DNA of 64,000 nt, taken from assembly GCF_963678635.1 (NCBI RefSeq), contig NC_087065.1, positions 67,487,374 through 67,551,373 on the forward strand, read 5' to 3'. This DNA is from Symsagittifera roscoffensis. Lineage: Eukaryota > Xenacoelomorpha > Acoela > Convolutidae. The notes beneath the pieces were generated by a model, which saw only the letters and a list, made by a program, of their open reading frames with translations, made no database searches and had not been told where the DNA came from. A program made the translations under genes and the position numbers. Positions within the stretch are counted from its first letter, which is position 1, and the number at the start of each line of letters is the position of its first letter. Shown in pieces: positions 30,620 through 41,778 of this stretch.

Positions 30620-31300
30620 TTGCATGTGGAAATACCAAAGCTAACATTTAAAGATACAATTGAAATGGCAAAGATTGCATTTGAAAAAGTAACGAACTTC
30701 AAATACGACAGATTTAAAATATTCAACAAAACTCAACAACCAGTAAAGCCTTTAGAAGCGTTCCACGAAGCATTAATTGCACAAGCAGCCCGGTCAGAAT
30801 TCGTAACGTTGGAGGATGAACCTGTAAGATACCTTTTCGTTTCAAGAATGAGACATGCACACTTAGAGGACTCACTGACAGTGGAGAGCGTATCACCGTA
30901 GGAGATGCTCAACTTGCAATGTTGTTCCAAAAAAGTAGAAAAAATTGACTTCGAGGTTTTGAATTATAACAATTCTTTATTTGCAGGGTCAGCACGAACC
31001 AAACGTCTAAAAAAAATAATAACCAATGAAAGCGGTCAAAATTACGATTAAACAAGTTTACAGAGGAGAATACAGGGTAGAAGAGAAAACATGTAAAGAT
31101 GTGGCAGAATTTTGAGCAAGACTTTCAAAAAATTGTCCAGCAATGGGAAAATCATGTACAAAATATGAAAAATTAAAATTTCGTAGAGAATTTTGTTTCA
31201 AAGACTGCAACAAATTCGAAATTTTGTTGATAAAGGACGAATGGCATGAAATCAAAAAGATGAAAAATATATTCAGATTCGTCTTGAAAACAAAAACAGT
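30620..31300 (+). pseudogene. Gypsy gag, copy 2
   Basis: Frame 30620-30898 includes a slightly longer N-terminus (EIPKLTFKDTIEMAKIAFEK) and the same capsid motifs (VKPLEAFHEALIAQAARSEF). The zinc-knuckle part at 31087-31300 is broken by a stop. Confidence 0.7.
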
Positions 31301-31380
31301 CACATACTTATAAAAAAACAAAGAAAAGAAGGGGAAAAATAGACATCACGAAAGATCCAAAATCAAACAGGGTGAAGTCA

Positions 31381-31485
31381 TTGAAAGCGTTGGTTAGGAT
31401 CGACCAACGAACAATTCGTATGACAGCGGATACAGGCAGCCTATTATCATTTAGAAATTGGACGACGGCAAAACAAATACTGGGT
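31381..31485 (+). pseudogene. Gypsy aspartic protease remnant
   Basis: LKALVRIDQRTIRMTADTGS shows the catalytic D-T-G-S after the two leading strands usual in retropepsins. The frame stops at 31485, well short of a full protease. Confidence 0.7.
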
Positions 31486-31889
31486 TGATCCAGTAGAAAA
31501 AAATCATACCGGCGAAGTTTAGCCTGCCAGCACAGCTTGTGGATTACAACAAACAGCCCATCCTCAACCTGGGTGCGCTGGCTGAAGAGAGTCTTAAGGA
31601 TGACTGAATAGCTGGCTGGGATGGGAAAGGGGCCAATTTAGTCATAACCGAAAAGAAAACACGGTGCATGCCTGAGTTGCATTTACAAAGAAGACTTGGA
31701 ATCTCTACAATGCAGAGGTCAGCAACCAGAGAGTTGTGTAGATTTGACGTGTTACTGTGCGAGCAGTCTGAAGGCTGGTAAAGAAAAAAACGTTAGTAAA
31801 CTTAACCAGTTATTTGTCCGACAAGGCAAGTCGAACAATCATGTAGTGTCATCAAAGTTTAATTTTCTTTTGTGTCCAATACAAGAGAA

Positions 31890-32270
31890 AGGGTAAAAAA
31901 TCCCTATACACAAACCTGTTAAATCTAGAAACAGGATGAATGCAAAATTAAAAATCAAATGCCTAATATTGACAAATTATTGGATAATGTAAACCATATT
32001 TTTACAAAACAACAAGAAGGAGAATTATACTTTTCGATCTTGGACATGAAGTACGCACAAAGTCAACTGGAACTAGCTGCAGAAACATTTAAACAAGGTA
32101 AATTCAACATTGTTGGTGGAATGCAACGGGTACGTATAGATTTCTGACGGGTTTCTTTGCATTCCCAGATATACCGACGGAGCTTCAAAAAGCTATAGAC
32201 CGAACCCTAAACATTGCACAAAACAAATTCTGTTTTTTGGATGACATCTTATGTTATCTAAAGGTACACA
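31890..32270 (+). pseudogene. Gypsy reverse transcriptase remnant
   Basis: MPNIDKLLDNVNHIFTKQQ, FSILDMKYAQSQL and KFNIVGGMQRVRI (31959-32145). Then, in another frame, TGFFAFPDIPTELQKAID and FCFLDDILCYL, the YxDD-box equivalent (FLDD). At least one frameshift near 32140, and the region upstream is missing. Confidence 0.85.
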
Positions 32271-32544
32271 ACTAGAACACGAAAAGTTAAACAAAAGGTC
32301 AGTGGAAAACGTAGATGAATAAAACCTAGCTTTAATGATCACGAAGTGAAAATTTTTCTTAAAGGAAGCGGATCGGTTGGGACAACACTTTCTCGGAAAG
32401 TGGGGTATTTCTCAGGCTATCAAAAATCGAAGCAATCCCAAAGCTTAATCCATCGAAAAAACTGAAACAAGTTAGGTCATTTTAAGCTAGCATAAATCAC
32501 TAGCATAAATTTCGAGGCAGCATAAATACATTTTCAGAGCAGCT

Positions 32545-33200
32545 GCCTAACAGAAAATTGAGACCATTGTTAAAAGAAGAAAAACAGAAAAATCAATTGA
32601 AGAATGTCAAAATACCGGTGAAAAAAATCGAATGGTCAGAGGAGCATACAGAAGCGGTTGCGGTTACGGTTGCGAACACTTCAAGTGTGAACTATTACGA
32701 CTTCGAGCGAGAAACTAGAATTAAATACAATAACAGTCCCAGTGGGTTGGTTGCTACAATAGAGCAAAAAATGATGAGGAAAAATGGGTACCGATTTCAA
32801 ATGCTTCAGGATACCTGAATGCCCAAGGAGGTAACTAGATTTGAACACTACGTTTTAGGGACCAACTTCATCATAGCCACAGATCATAAGGCGCTCACAT
32901 CGGCCCTGGATACCAGTAGGTAAAATTAAACATCCCAATCTACATTACCCCGTGAGATTAACCGGCTAATACCGTATCAAAGTAAATTAGTTCATATCCC
33001 TGTAACGTATAAAGGAAAGCTGACTATTTGTCCATAGAACAGAATGGGGAACCATGGCCTGAATCGGAATTAGATGAGAAATTCGTAGTTACAGCCGTGG
33101 AAGTGTTCCATTCAGCTCTCGACTGCTTAATCAGTAAGGGGAATGAGAAAAATTCGCTCGACCGCAACAAAAACGACTCGAATCTTCTAGACATTTAAAA
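32545..33200 (+). pseudogene. Gypsy RNase H and connection remnant
   Basis: LRPLLKEEK and KKIEWSEEHTEA open the domain. FIIATDHKALTSAL (from about 32860) carries the D of TDHKAL. HIPVTYKG and EPWPESELDEKFVVTAV follow, as in other Ty3/gypsy pols. Several stops. Confidence 0.8.
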
Positions 33201-34079
33201 ACAAACGAAAAGCGGAAGACGTCATCTCTCGGTTGCTATAGCAATCAAAATATTCAAAACTGAACAAGGCTTGACCGGAACGAAAACTAGTTTGTTCACG
33301 ACCATCAAAGCGTTATAATGTTACTTTGTTCAAATTGGTTATAGAAAAACTGATCGGAAAGAGGAGTTGACAAGAAGTTCAGGAAAAGAAGAAGAAATAA
33401 ACGGCATGTAACAAGGAACTTGGAACAGCAACATGAGATGGCGTAGAGAGGAAATTGAAGATAGTTTGTCAGACCCGAATCGGAACACTCCGAATAAGAG
33501 AAGAAGAGAGAAGACGAGGAAAGTATTTAGAGGGAGTAGAAGAAACTATTCTTTTCCGGACAGAGACGAAACGAGTTCATGGTCTCCTCCCAAAGAAAAT
33601 GGTTAGTGTCAACCAAGGACTACATACGATAAAATCAATCGCTCTCAATTTGGCTAATAATGTGGGAGGAAACCGGAGTAAAACCCACAAAAAAGCGATC
33701 TAGAAGCAATCACGAAAGAAGCTCCCACAGAAGACCAAGAAATATCAGAGGAACCCATCGAAAAATTCAAAGGACCTATCAACGAAGTTGACCAGACAAT
33801 GAAAGAAGAGACGGGACGCGAAGTGCAGCTCGTGGAACAAAATTGACGGGCGAGCCACTTTTCATGAAAAAACGCACACAAACTGCGGCAGCAGCTAGCA
33901 GAAAAGGGATTGTCACAGCTATCGATAAAACTCTGCTTGCAGAACTCACTTCGGAAGATGTCTGGCTGGAAAGAACCACGTGAGTAATCGAACGAGGGGA
34001 CACGCAAGGCTTCGAGATGATGGGGCCATACACTAACCTGTCGAAGAAACAAACGTCTGTAGTGGACGACTGTATGCTG

Positions 34080-34650
34080 GTGGACAACACACTAGCAGTG
34101 CCAATTGCACTGAGACCAGCCGTAATGAAACGTATTCACAGCGGGTACTGGGGACAAGAGGCTATGCTGAACGTGTCGAACTATCAGTGGTGACCTCATA
34201 TGCATCAATAAAAAGTCAACTTGACAGGAGAGTGCCGTGGCTGAACACGATACGGTAAAACCGTTAAATATGCTTAAGTATGTTAAACCATTACCTCCAT
34301 TATCACAACCAGGTCAGGAATGACAACTAGATTACGCAGGGTTCATTAAAAACCACAAACAAAAAACCAAAACTTCCCAAAAGCCATTGAACAATTTTCA
34401 CAGTTCCCTTCGGTAAAGTGACCAAGTCAATTGGTAGAAAATCAACAATAAAATTTCTGCGATCGTACATCGATACACCAGGAAGACCGAATTTGGTTAA
34501 AACTGACCAATTCTCAGAATTTAAAAGAAAAGGAATGAAACAAATTTCCACGGAAATGAAAAGCAAACAAATTTTTGGTCCCCTGGGTGGCCATAGGGGG
34601 TGCGGTTTGGTGGAAAGAACCATCCAATCAATGACAAGAAGATTTTAGGC
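34080..34650 (+). pseudogene. Gypsy integrase remnant
   Basis: MKRIHSGYWGQEAML...CRG is the end of the HHCC zinc domain. KSTIKFLRSYIDTPGRPNLV KTDQ and HRGCGLVERTIQS are the core-domain TD and E motifs. The frame is interrupted between zinc and core domains, and there is unrelated or non-conserved sequence at 33200-34080. Confidence 0.8.
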
Positions 34651-35770
34651 GATGCTATTGGACAACAAAATGAAGTCGATAAAACTTAGTCTGAGCAAAA
34701 TTTTTGCTCAGAAAAAAAAATGAAATTGATAAAACATATTGGACAAAAAAATATTGGACAAAATATCGGAAAAATTGTCCAAAAAATTATTGGACAAAAA
34801 ATGAAATCGATAAAACGTACTCGGAGCAGGCTACCAAAAGATCATTTTAAAAGAAATAGAGACAATTTTTTGATGGTTTCTGATTGTTTAGATAAAGAGC
34901 AACTGGAACGATTGGCACTGACGGCCTCACAACTCAGTCACGGGAGATGAAAAGATTGGCAGAAAAGACATTAGCATAGCATCAAAGTTACTGTTTGCAC
35001 AGTACCACACTCCCCTTGCTAGGGGAAAAATTTCAACTCTCATAGCAGATAAAATTTTATTGGTAAAAAAATCGGAGTTTCTACCTCAGTTTTTATACCA
35101 ATTGTCAACTTGATTAAGCGAATTCAATTTGAGTGTCAATTTGATTAAGTGATTAAGCGGGTCTAAGATACTGTATCAAACTTCCTTCGGAATAAATGCC
35201 GCTCCAGTGGAGTTAGTCTTGATTCAATCGGTCGGTCGTTTCTGTGCTTGAAAATGGCTGGCTTCGTTTTATAGTTAGTTAGTGCCTCCGTTAATCGGCT
35301 CCCGTGTGTCTCCGTAATCTCTGAATCTGTGGCAACTTCTTTAACGGGATGTTTAACTGCGTCTCCGAATCTCAATGGTTCTCTGTTCTTGGTTAGTCGT
35401 GCACTCTTGCTCGCGTTGACATCCTCCTGACTTGACTAGTCGAAAAACCCCGGCGGCGGGTCAAATTTTTCATATCCTTTATCGTTTGAGTTATTTCATA
35501 GGCATATTTTGTCCGCCGCCTTCTGGACTACTCTTTGTAGTAGTTGATCTGTCAATTAATTGTCCCATTCATCAGGTGCTAAGTTGTGGTTCTGGAATGT
35601 ATCCAGGATGTCTTCCGGTCTCCTCTTGGAGTCGATTCTTTTTAGTTCTTTGACGATTTAATTTTGTTTTAGTTTCACTCAGCGAGGAAGTTGTTGATCC
35701 CCGTTCACTATCCTTAAGATTGGCTTAAACAGTTCATCTCATCAGATAAATAAGGGAACGGAAAAGGTTC

Positions 35771-35970
35771 NNNNNNNNNNNNNNNNNNNNNNNNNNNNNN
35801 NNNNNNNNNNNNNNNNNNNNNNNNNNNNNNNNNNNNNNNNNNNNNNNNNNNNNNNNNNNNNNNNNNNNNNNNNNNNNNNNNNNNNNNNNNNNNNNNNNNN
35901 NNNNNNNNNNNNNNNNNNNNNNNNNNNNNNNNNNNNNNNNNNNNNNNNNNNNNNNNNNNNNNNNNNNNNN
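35771..35970. other. Assembly gap, 200 N
   Basis: Exactly 200 Ns, which looks like a placeholder length. No sequence information. Confidence 1.
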
Positions 35971-36316
35971 ACTCAAAAATAAAACATCGAGATCCGAGGA
36001 CAGCGAGGTCGAAGGTGTTGAAAACCTACAATTTCACTGGCAACATAATAATAAAGTAGAGCGAGGGGAATAGAGAAGGAAAATTTCCAGAAAACCCAAC
36101 GTACATCATGTCGAAAAAGGCAAGCTCTGAGGGAGTTCTAAACTTGGCAGTGAAGCGAGCCAAAACGAACAAAGAGGGACTAAAATTCCTGATCCGAAAG
36201 CACAAGACCAAGTCGTGTTGAGTTAACAAAGAAAAAGGGGACGGCGCCAGCGGCAAGAAGAAACAAAGCTGCACAAAAACCTAAGACAGATACAACGAAC
36301 CCTGAAGAGTCTGTGA

Positions 36317-36871
36317 TTAAGGATAGTGAACGGGGATCAACAACTTCCTCGCTGAGTGAAACTAAAACAAAATTAAATCGTCAAAGAACTAAAAAGAATC
36401 GACTCCAAGAGGAGACCGGAAGACATCCTGGATACATTCCAGAACCACAACTTAGCACCTGATGAATGGGACAATTAATTGACAGATCAACTACTACAAA
36501 GAGTAGTCCAGAAGGCGGCGGACAAAATATGCCTATGAAATAACTCAAACGATAAAGGATATGAAAAATTTGACCCGCCGCCGGGGTTTTTCGACTAGTC
36601 AAGTCAGGAGGATGTCAACGCGAGCAAGAGTGCACGACTAACCAAGAACAGAGAACCATTGAGATTCGGAGACGCAGTTAAACATCCCGTTAAAGAAGTT
36701 GCCACAGATTCAGAGATTACGGAGACACACGGGAGCCGATTAACGGAGGAACTAACTAACTATAAAACGAAGCCAGCCATTTTCAAGCACAGAAACGACC
36801 GACCGATTGAATCAAGACTAACTCCACTGGAGCGGCATTTATTCCGAAGGAAGTTTGATACAGTATCTTAG
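36317..36871 (+). pseudogene. Gypsy 3' internal ORF remnant
   Basis: A frame with one stop reads SERGSTTSSLSETKTKL..., then KNREPLRFGDAVKHPVKEV and ends RLTPLERHLFRRKFDTVS. It is charged, of unknown role, and sits where gypsy elements carry the end of pol or an extra ORF. The same sequence occurs inverted at 35163-35719. Confidence 0.45.
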
Positions 36872-37024
36872 ACCCGCTTAATCACTTAATCAAATTGACA
36901 CTCAAATTGAATTCGCTTAATCAAGTTGACAATTGGTATAAAAACTGAGGTAGAAACTCCGATTTTTTTACCAATAAAATTTTATCTGCTATGAGTGTTG
37001 AAATTTTTCCCCTAGCAAGGGGAG

Positions 37025-37275
37025 TGTGGTACTGTGCAAACAGTAACTTTGATGCTATGCTAATGTCATTCAATGATTAATGTTTTATAATATCAGGTCA
37101 AGGTTAAACTGGATCTAACCTTACCGCCAACCGTAGTTGGCAGAGTTCACTATGCTAGAGCGTGACTGAGCAGCTAAATCTCTAAGAGAACAAATACACG
37201 TTCTAAGAACTACTTGAATTAAAAATTTAGTAAACTTGTTTTTCTTTTTATCCCAGAGTTCCTTAGAGTATCACA
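37025..37275 (+). repeat. Gypsy LTR, copy 3 (3' LTR)
   Basis: 251 bp, TGTGGTACTGTGCAAACAG ... GAGTATCACA, followed by the TSD CTGGG and then the host minisatellite. Confidence 0.85.
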
Positions 37276-37298
37276 CTGGGTCAGTTTCGTTGTCACTC

Positions 37299-37458
37299 TG
37301 GGTCAGATGAAACATGATTCTTGGTCAATTTGGGTCAGATAGGTCTTGACTCTTGGTCGTTTTGGGTTAGATAGGTCATGACTCTTGATCATATTGGGTT
37401 AGATAGGTCATGACTCTTGGTCATATTGGGTTAGATAAGTAATGATTCATGGTCATTC
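37299..37458 (+). repeat. 32-bp minisatellite (about 5 units), target of the gypsy insertion
   Basis: Units of TGGGTTAGATAGGTCATGAC TCTTGGTCATAT. Diverged units of the same motif (GGTCAGATATGTCAATATTC) lie immediately left of the first LTR at 27715-27780 and left of the internal LTR. Confidence 0.85.
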
Positions 37459-37459
37459 T

Positions 37460-38400
37460 TGCAGGTATAGCAAAAAAAAATTTCAATTTTGAACCAGAAA
37501 AGGAGGTTTAAGATAGTAAAAATTTCCAATGACAGAGGGTCTGAATCATAACTGTCCTAGACCCGGTATGACGCAGTCACGAATAATTGACGCAGTTTGT
37601 GGATTATTTTGTCGCAGTTTTTCGCGTCAGAATTTTTTCCTTGTGATTTGTCAATCAAAGTATCTTGACTTTGATTAAAACTAAAAGCTCCTTATCTACA
37701 TTTAAGGCGAATGTAGAGAAAGAGAGTTAATCAGTGTGTGCAAATGCATTAGTTCGCAGTTTGGATCAGCTTAGCGTTAGAACAGTGCTTTTGACAATTA
37801 ACATTGATGATTTTGTAATTAAAATTAACAGTTTTTCAACAAAAAAAATTAAATGTGGCAGTCATTTTTGAACGAATGCATTAGATAACTTAAGTTTAAT
37901 GAAGGCAGGCCTACTTTGCGTATGTTCTACAAGGTAGTTTTCACTTGATCGAAATTACTTTTTTTTTCATATAGCCGACACTGCTAAACTAATACTAACG
38001 CGTCCATTTTTATGCTAATTGAATATAGATTAGACAAATACACTTTTAATTTTTATTTGTATCGGTTTTGATTTTTAAGTTAATCATCTTCCAATGAGTC
38101 ACTCGCAACTGCAAAATGATCGTTAATAAAAACGTTGAGTGCGTAACCCGTTTGCAGGGTTTTTCGATCTTGCCTTCGTCATTAAAACCTTTCTGTCAGT
38201 TGACACTGTGCGCCAGTATCAGTAAGAAGGGGATTCATTTCTTTACACTATCGTCATCAAAATTAGGGAAAACTTCCTTGTTAAACTTACTTTCGCTCAT
38301 TTTCATTGCTGTCTTTTCAAGATTCAAATATCGAAGGCTTTTTATTGTCACGCTTGAATTAACAAACACAAAACATAAACAAAGTTTTAAAAAACACTTT
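37460..38400 (+). other. Non-coding; upstream of a possible small gene
   Basis: AT-rich, with no conserved ORF. The last ~60 bases before 38434 are A-rich and may be the 5' UTR of the next gene. Confidence 0.35.
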
Positions 38401-38433
38401 TAATAAACAAAATCAATCATAATCTAAAACAAT

Positions 38434-38742
38434 ATGTCCGATTTTATGGTTTACTCAGCGCTGATTACATTTTCAGCCATTGTCGTGGGTATTATAGTAC
38501 TAAAAATAATTTTGAGCCTGCTGAGAAAAGCGATGGATGTCGACCTGGACCTTGAGTCTGGAAAAGGCGGGAAAGTGATAAAAGTGTCCAGCCCGGAGAC
38601 GCACCACGAGGCACTGCAACGTCCACTGGAAAAGAGCCATAGCCATGGACAATTTCGTGTGACTCTGCTGGAATGTGGGTACCTGTCCAATGGTATCTGG
38701 TATGGCCTCCCGAAGGCCATGATGCCAAGTGAATCCATCTGA
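38434..38742 (+). CDS. Small single-pass membrane protein, 102 residues, unrecognised
   Basis: ATG to TGA with a GC content well above the surroundings. Residues 6-28 (VYSALITFSAIVVGIIVLKI) form a clear transmembrane helix after a 5-residue N-terminus. Then comes an acidic stretch (DVDLDLESGKGGK), and a soluble tail with QFRVTLLECGYLSNGIWYGL. The topology suggests a type III or signal-anchor protein with a cytosolic tail. A splice donor AAG|GTATGC stands 13 bases after the stop, and an acceptor TTTGTTTCAG at 39293 could join a 3' UTR exon ending near an AATAAA at about 39588. Not recognised as a family. A long antisense frame covers the same region, but it lacks a membrane or domain signature. 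Confidence 0.55.
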   Translation: MSDFMVYSALITFSAIVVGIIVLKIILSLLRKAMDVDLDLESGKGGKVIKVSSPETHHEALQRPLEKSHSHGQFRVTLLECGYLSNGIWYGLPKAMMPSESI

Positions 38743-38924
38743 TCAATTAAGGTATGCAAATTAAACACAAGTATATTTTTCTACTAATAATAATTTTATG
38801 CTTTTTTATTCAGCGATCCGTTTGGATTTTTAATTTTTTTAAATATCAGACCGTTACAACAAAAAAATCGTTTTTAAAAGCTGGTATTGATTTTCTGGTA
38901 GAAGAAGTCTATATTTGGTCCCCG

Positions 38925-39225
38925 CAGGGGCAGACCAGGATTTTCTCGTTTTCAGAGCTCTCCATGTTCTTACCAAATTTTCTACCTCTCCATGTTCTTA
39001 CCAAATTTTTGAACAAAAAACATGCGAAAAAGGCTTGGCGAGGAACTTCTTGGGAATATTTTGATGAAAAAATATTGCGTTGTTTTTTGCGCGCGGCCCT
39101 CAAAATTAAATTATATTTTCACCTCTAAAAAAACTTTACGCTCAGTCAGTCAAAATGGATATCTCAAAATAGTGCAGAAGGGGACCTCTTGGGTCGGCAG
39201 AAGGTCGAATCCTTGAGAGTGAAGA
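38925..39225 (-). repeat. CAGGGGCGGAT-family MITE copy (reverse, decayed)
   Basis: AAAATGGATATCTCAAAATAGT...GGGACCTCTTGGGTCGGCAG is the reverse-oriented or shuffled counterpart of the CGACCCAAAGGGTCCCCC / TTGAGATATCCATTTTTG block of 46160-46574. Confidence 0.5.
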
Positions 39226-39293
39226 AGGCGTCCGAATATCTTGAGAAAGAAGAGATAGATAAAATCTTTTTTGAAGACATTTTTTTGTTTCAG

Positions 39294-39610
39294 ATTGAAC
39301 AAACAACTCACACATAATCTGTATTCTGGACGCAAATCTGATTCGATGGCTACTCCTCACTAACGAACTAGTTCCGTCTCAGTGTTTTAACCTCTTGCCT
39401 ACTCTTAATCTAATGCAACATTCTAGATAGAAATAATAGAGCCACTTTTAGTTGCCCAATTATATTCGATATTTTGCTGTTCATTAAAAGTATTTTTCGT
39501 GTATATATTGTTCTGTTATTTACAAAATAATGTTGTAGAAATGTGAAGTATTAATTATTAGTTTCGTGTTACTTAAAATGAATTTGTGCAATAAATGTTT
39601 TCGAATTTTT
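39294..39610 (+). other. Possible 3' UTR exon of the small membrane-protein gene
   Basis: Follows TTTTTTTGTTTCAG and ends after GTGCAATAAATG, a poly(A) signal. No conserved ORF. The splice link to 38755 is inferred from the signals only. Confidence 0.35.
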
Positions 39611-40225
39611 CTTTTCGCCAAATTGTTTACCTCTAGGATGTTAAAATGAAATCAGAAAAATTGCAGAAAACAATCGGAAAACAATCAAAAACTAAAACTC
39701 AACAAGACCAAAAATGCCTTCAAGCTAAAAAACGTCACAGCCGAGCAAGGTCAGTCAAATTTAGGCGCGCGGTAATGGGAGTTTGTTTCTAACAATTGCT
39801 AAAATTAAATCTTCAGAGAGCCAGAAGTTCAATAAAACAACAACTGTCTCTTCGAGAAAATATGAATGAAAACTATTGTTCACTTAGTTACCAGGGTACC
39901 GTCGGTTGTTCAATGAGAAAGCCCAGATTGTTTCAGTTTATCATAAAAAACATCATAAGTTTCACGAAGGTATACTTCTTTGCAAATTTTCCGAATGGCA
40001 TAGTCTTTAAATGGCGTAAAAATCAATTGTTTCCAAAGTGGCATAAAAAATGCGGGAAATCCAAAAAAAAGGTTTTGAAAATTGAACGCGTGAATAAATT
40101 AGGCATCTGTGGACACTTCTCATCGTAGTTTTTTAAAATTAATTTGTCAAAAAATTGCTATTCACGTGTCAACAACTAATCAGAGCATATATCGCTTTTC
40201 AAAATGAATCAAAATGACATTTTTG

Positions 40226-40390
40226 TTCCGACTTTTGAAAATGAGGCGAAACTTTTCGACTGTTATTTAGTTTTTTCCTTTTTTGTTTTCCACAAGTAAT
40301 CATTGGATTGGGTGGAGTGCTAAATCATATTTATACTACTTCGAATGATAGATTTCATTACAAGAATAAACCTACAGCGTGGTATGTGGA
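40226..40390 (+). repeat. Diverged copy of the GTTCCGA repeat (as 7670-8016)
   Basis: TTGTTCCGACTTTTGAAAAT, TTTTGTTTTCCACAAGTAAT and GATTTCATTACAAGAATA correspond to the reverse complement of 7670-8016. Confidence 0.4.
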
Positions 40391-41104
40391 TTTGAGTCGA
40401 GGAGAGCAAAACATTTGATTGATATTTTCCTTGTACCCAAAAAAAAATGTTGAAATTTTTTTTGCAGTAAAATTTATTGAGAAGGACATCAAAATTCTTG
40501 TCTCAATACGAAGACTAGAATGTTACTGTCTAGAAAATGCCCTTTAGTGTCTAGAAAAACTTATGAAATATTGCGTATGAGTTTTTCCCTTACACGCAAT
40601 GGCGCGATGCAGCTACCTTTGAAGTTACATTTCTGGCGCTCCTTAGTGTAGCTAGTTTTCATCCTTCTTGTTGTTAACGGTTAGAAGATATAAACTTTAT
40701 GCGTTAATTCTTTAGAAGTTGTGAGCTGCCTCTCTTAGAAGTTGACAAAAATAGAAAAACATAAAATTCGATAGCCTCTGCCACTTTTTTGAAAAATAGA
40801 AAGTCAGAAAAATGAGGAAAAGAATTAAAATTTGTTTTCATTTGCCCCAGCTGTGTTTTGATTAGTTGTCGCCTTGATTAATTTTTTTGATTAGCACAGT
40901 TTAATAAGAAATGAAAAGTTTTTTTTGCTCGTGTTTTTTTTTCTTCGCATCATTTTTGGCTTGTCATCTGAAAGGTAACAATGCCCTGAGCTCAAATTTA
41001 GAAAGATATTCATTTTTTGATTGTGACAAATTGCCGCGAACTTATGAAGGTTTAAAATATTTCTAATTTGTAACAAGTTTTTCTAGGTTTTGCGTTGCCA
41101 GTAA

Positions 41105-41440
41105 CGTAACGAGAGAAGGGGGATCCGAAGCGACCCCTTTGGTATAATTTTATGACATCGATTTTTGGCTGACCAACCTCAAAAGTTTTCTAAAGGCGCC
41201 GTTGGTGCCAATTTAACTTAAATTGAAGGAGTAGCGCGCGGAAGAATTGCAATTTTAGCTTTTTTTTTTCAAAAAATTGCGTGCAGCGAAGAAAATTTTT
41301 ATAAAATAGGGTCATTCTAATAACTTCAGAGAGCTCTGAAAATCAAACTGATCGATTTAAAAAAAACTTGACAAAAATTTCAACCTTGATTGAAAAACCA
41401 CCCCTCCAAAAAAAAATTTTGGGCACGCCACAGTGCGTTG
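41105..41440 (+). repeat. CAGGGGCGGAT-family MITE copy
   Basis: GACCCCTTTGGTATAATTTTA, TTTTCTAAAGGCGCCGTTGG TGCCAATTTAA and the GAGCTCTGAAAATCAAACTG block match the reference copy. Ends are lost. Confidence 0.65.
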
Positions 41441-41778
41441 CTAAGCAATATTTGATTAATTTTATGCCAAACATAATGTGCCGTGGAAAAGTTTTCAAAA
41501 AAATGAAAAGGTTTTCAAAAAAACGAAAGAAATTATCAAAACTAATTCATAGCTTTTTAGTGGTAGTTTAAAACGTCAGGGCTTTGCCATGAAATGAACA
41601 GTCTTTTTCCGACCTGATTTAGATAAGCAATTTGGTTCTATAACATCGGTACATTACTTGATGTAAATATATCATTCTCTTCTTGAAATAGCGTGCTAAG
41701 GATTTGAATTGCAGCTTTTCTGCCTAAGTATTTGTTTGATTGTACGTTAAATTTATTGCTCTCATTCGAAAAGGCGTG

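Larger units (their letters stand above)
27188..31260 (+). repeat. Tandem duplication of flank + LTR + gag (two ~1.8-kb copies)
   Basis: 27188-~29100 and 29544-~31260 align end to end, ~90% alike by eye. The LTR spacing is 2185 bp, but the left edges are 2356 bp apart, because copy 1 holds an extra ~171-bp internal duplication (27311-27481 against 27482 onward, GGAGTTTAGGTGACGTTG block). Unique sequence at ~29100-29540 separates the copies. Confidence 0.8.
34968..37068. repeat. Large palindrome around an assembly gap
   Basis: 34968-35719 is the reverse complement of 36317-37068 (752-bp arms), including 43 bp of the LTR start. Between the arms are unique sequence and a 200-N gap. The integrase ends directly at the left arm. 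The palindrome may be a real inverted duplication or a scaffolding artefact. Confidence 0.9.
27781..37275 (+). mobile_element. Ty3/gypsy LTR retrotransposon, decayed and rearranged
   Basis: LTRs TGTGGTACTG...GAGTATCACA at 27781-28030 and 37025-37275, both ~250 bp with TG...CA ends. The outer flanks are a matching 5-bp TSD CTGGG (27776-27780, 37276-37280). Order inside: gag with zinc-knuckle remnant, protease, reverse transcriptase, RNase H, integrase, 3' ORF. All parts are broken by stops and frameshifts. The 5' end including an LTR and gag is present twice, and the 3' end is inverted around an assembly gap. Confidence 0.85.

Noticed and set aside
27190-31260. Two or three repeated units considered as a CRISPR or satellite array
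   Set aside because: The units are ~2 kb with LTR and gag content, a segmental duplication of a retroelement. No CRISPR-like array occurs in the window.
33654-34090. Minus-strand ORFs of 103 and 132 codons
   Set aside because: They lie antisense within the gypsy internal region and show no conserved motifs.
35163-35653. Duplicate ORFs on the left of the N gap
   Set aside because: Exact mirror copies of 36381-36871. They belong to the palindrome and are not separate genes.
38451-38768. Two antisense ORFs opposite the 102-residue membrane protein
   Set aside because: They are shadows of the sense frame. The sense frame has a transmembrane segment and plausible UTR signals.
39796-40128. 110-codon ORF
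   Set aside because: Lysine- and phenylalanine-rich AT-bias frame, no recognisable domain, no splice or poly(A) context.
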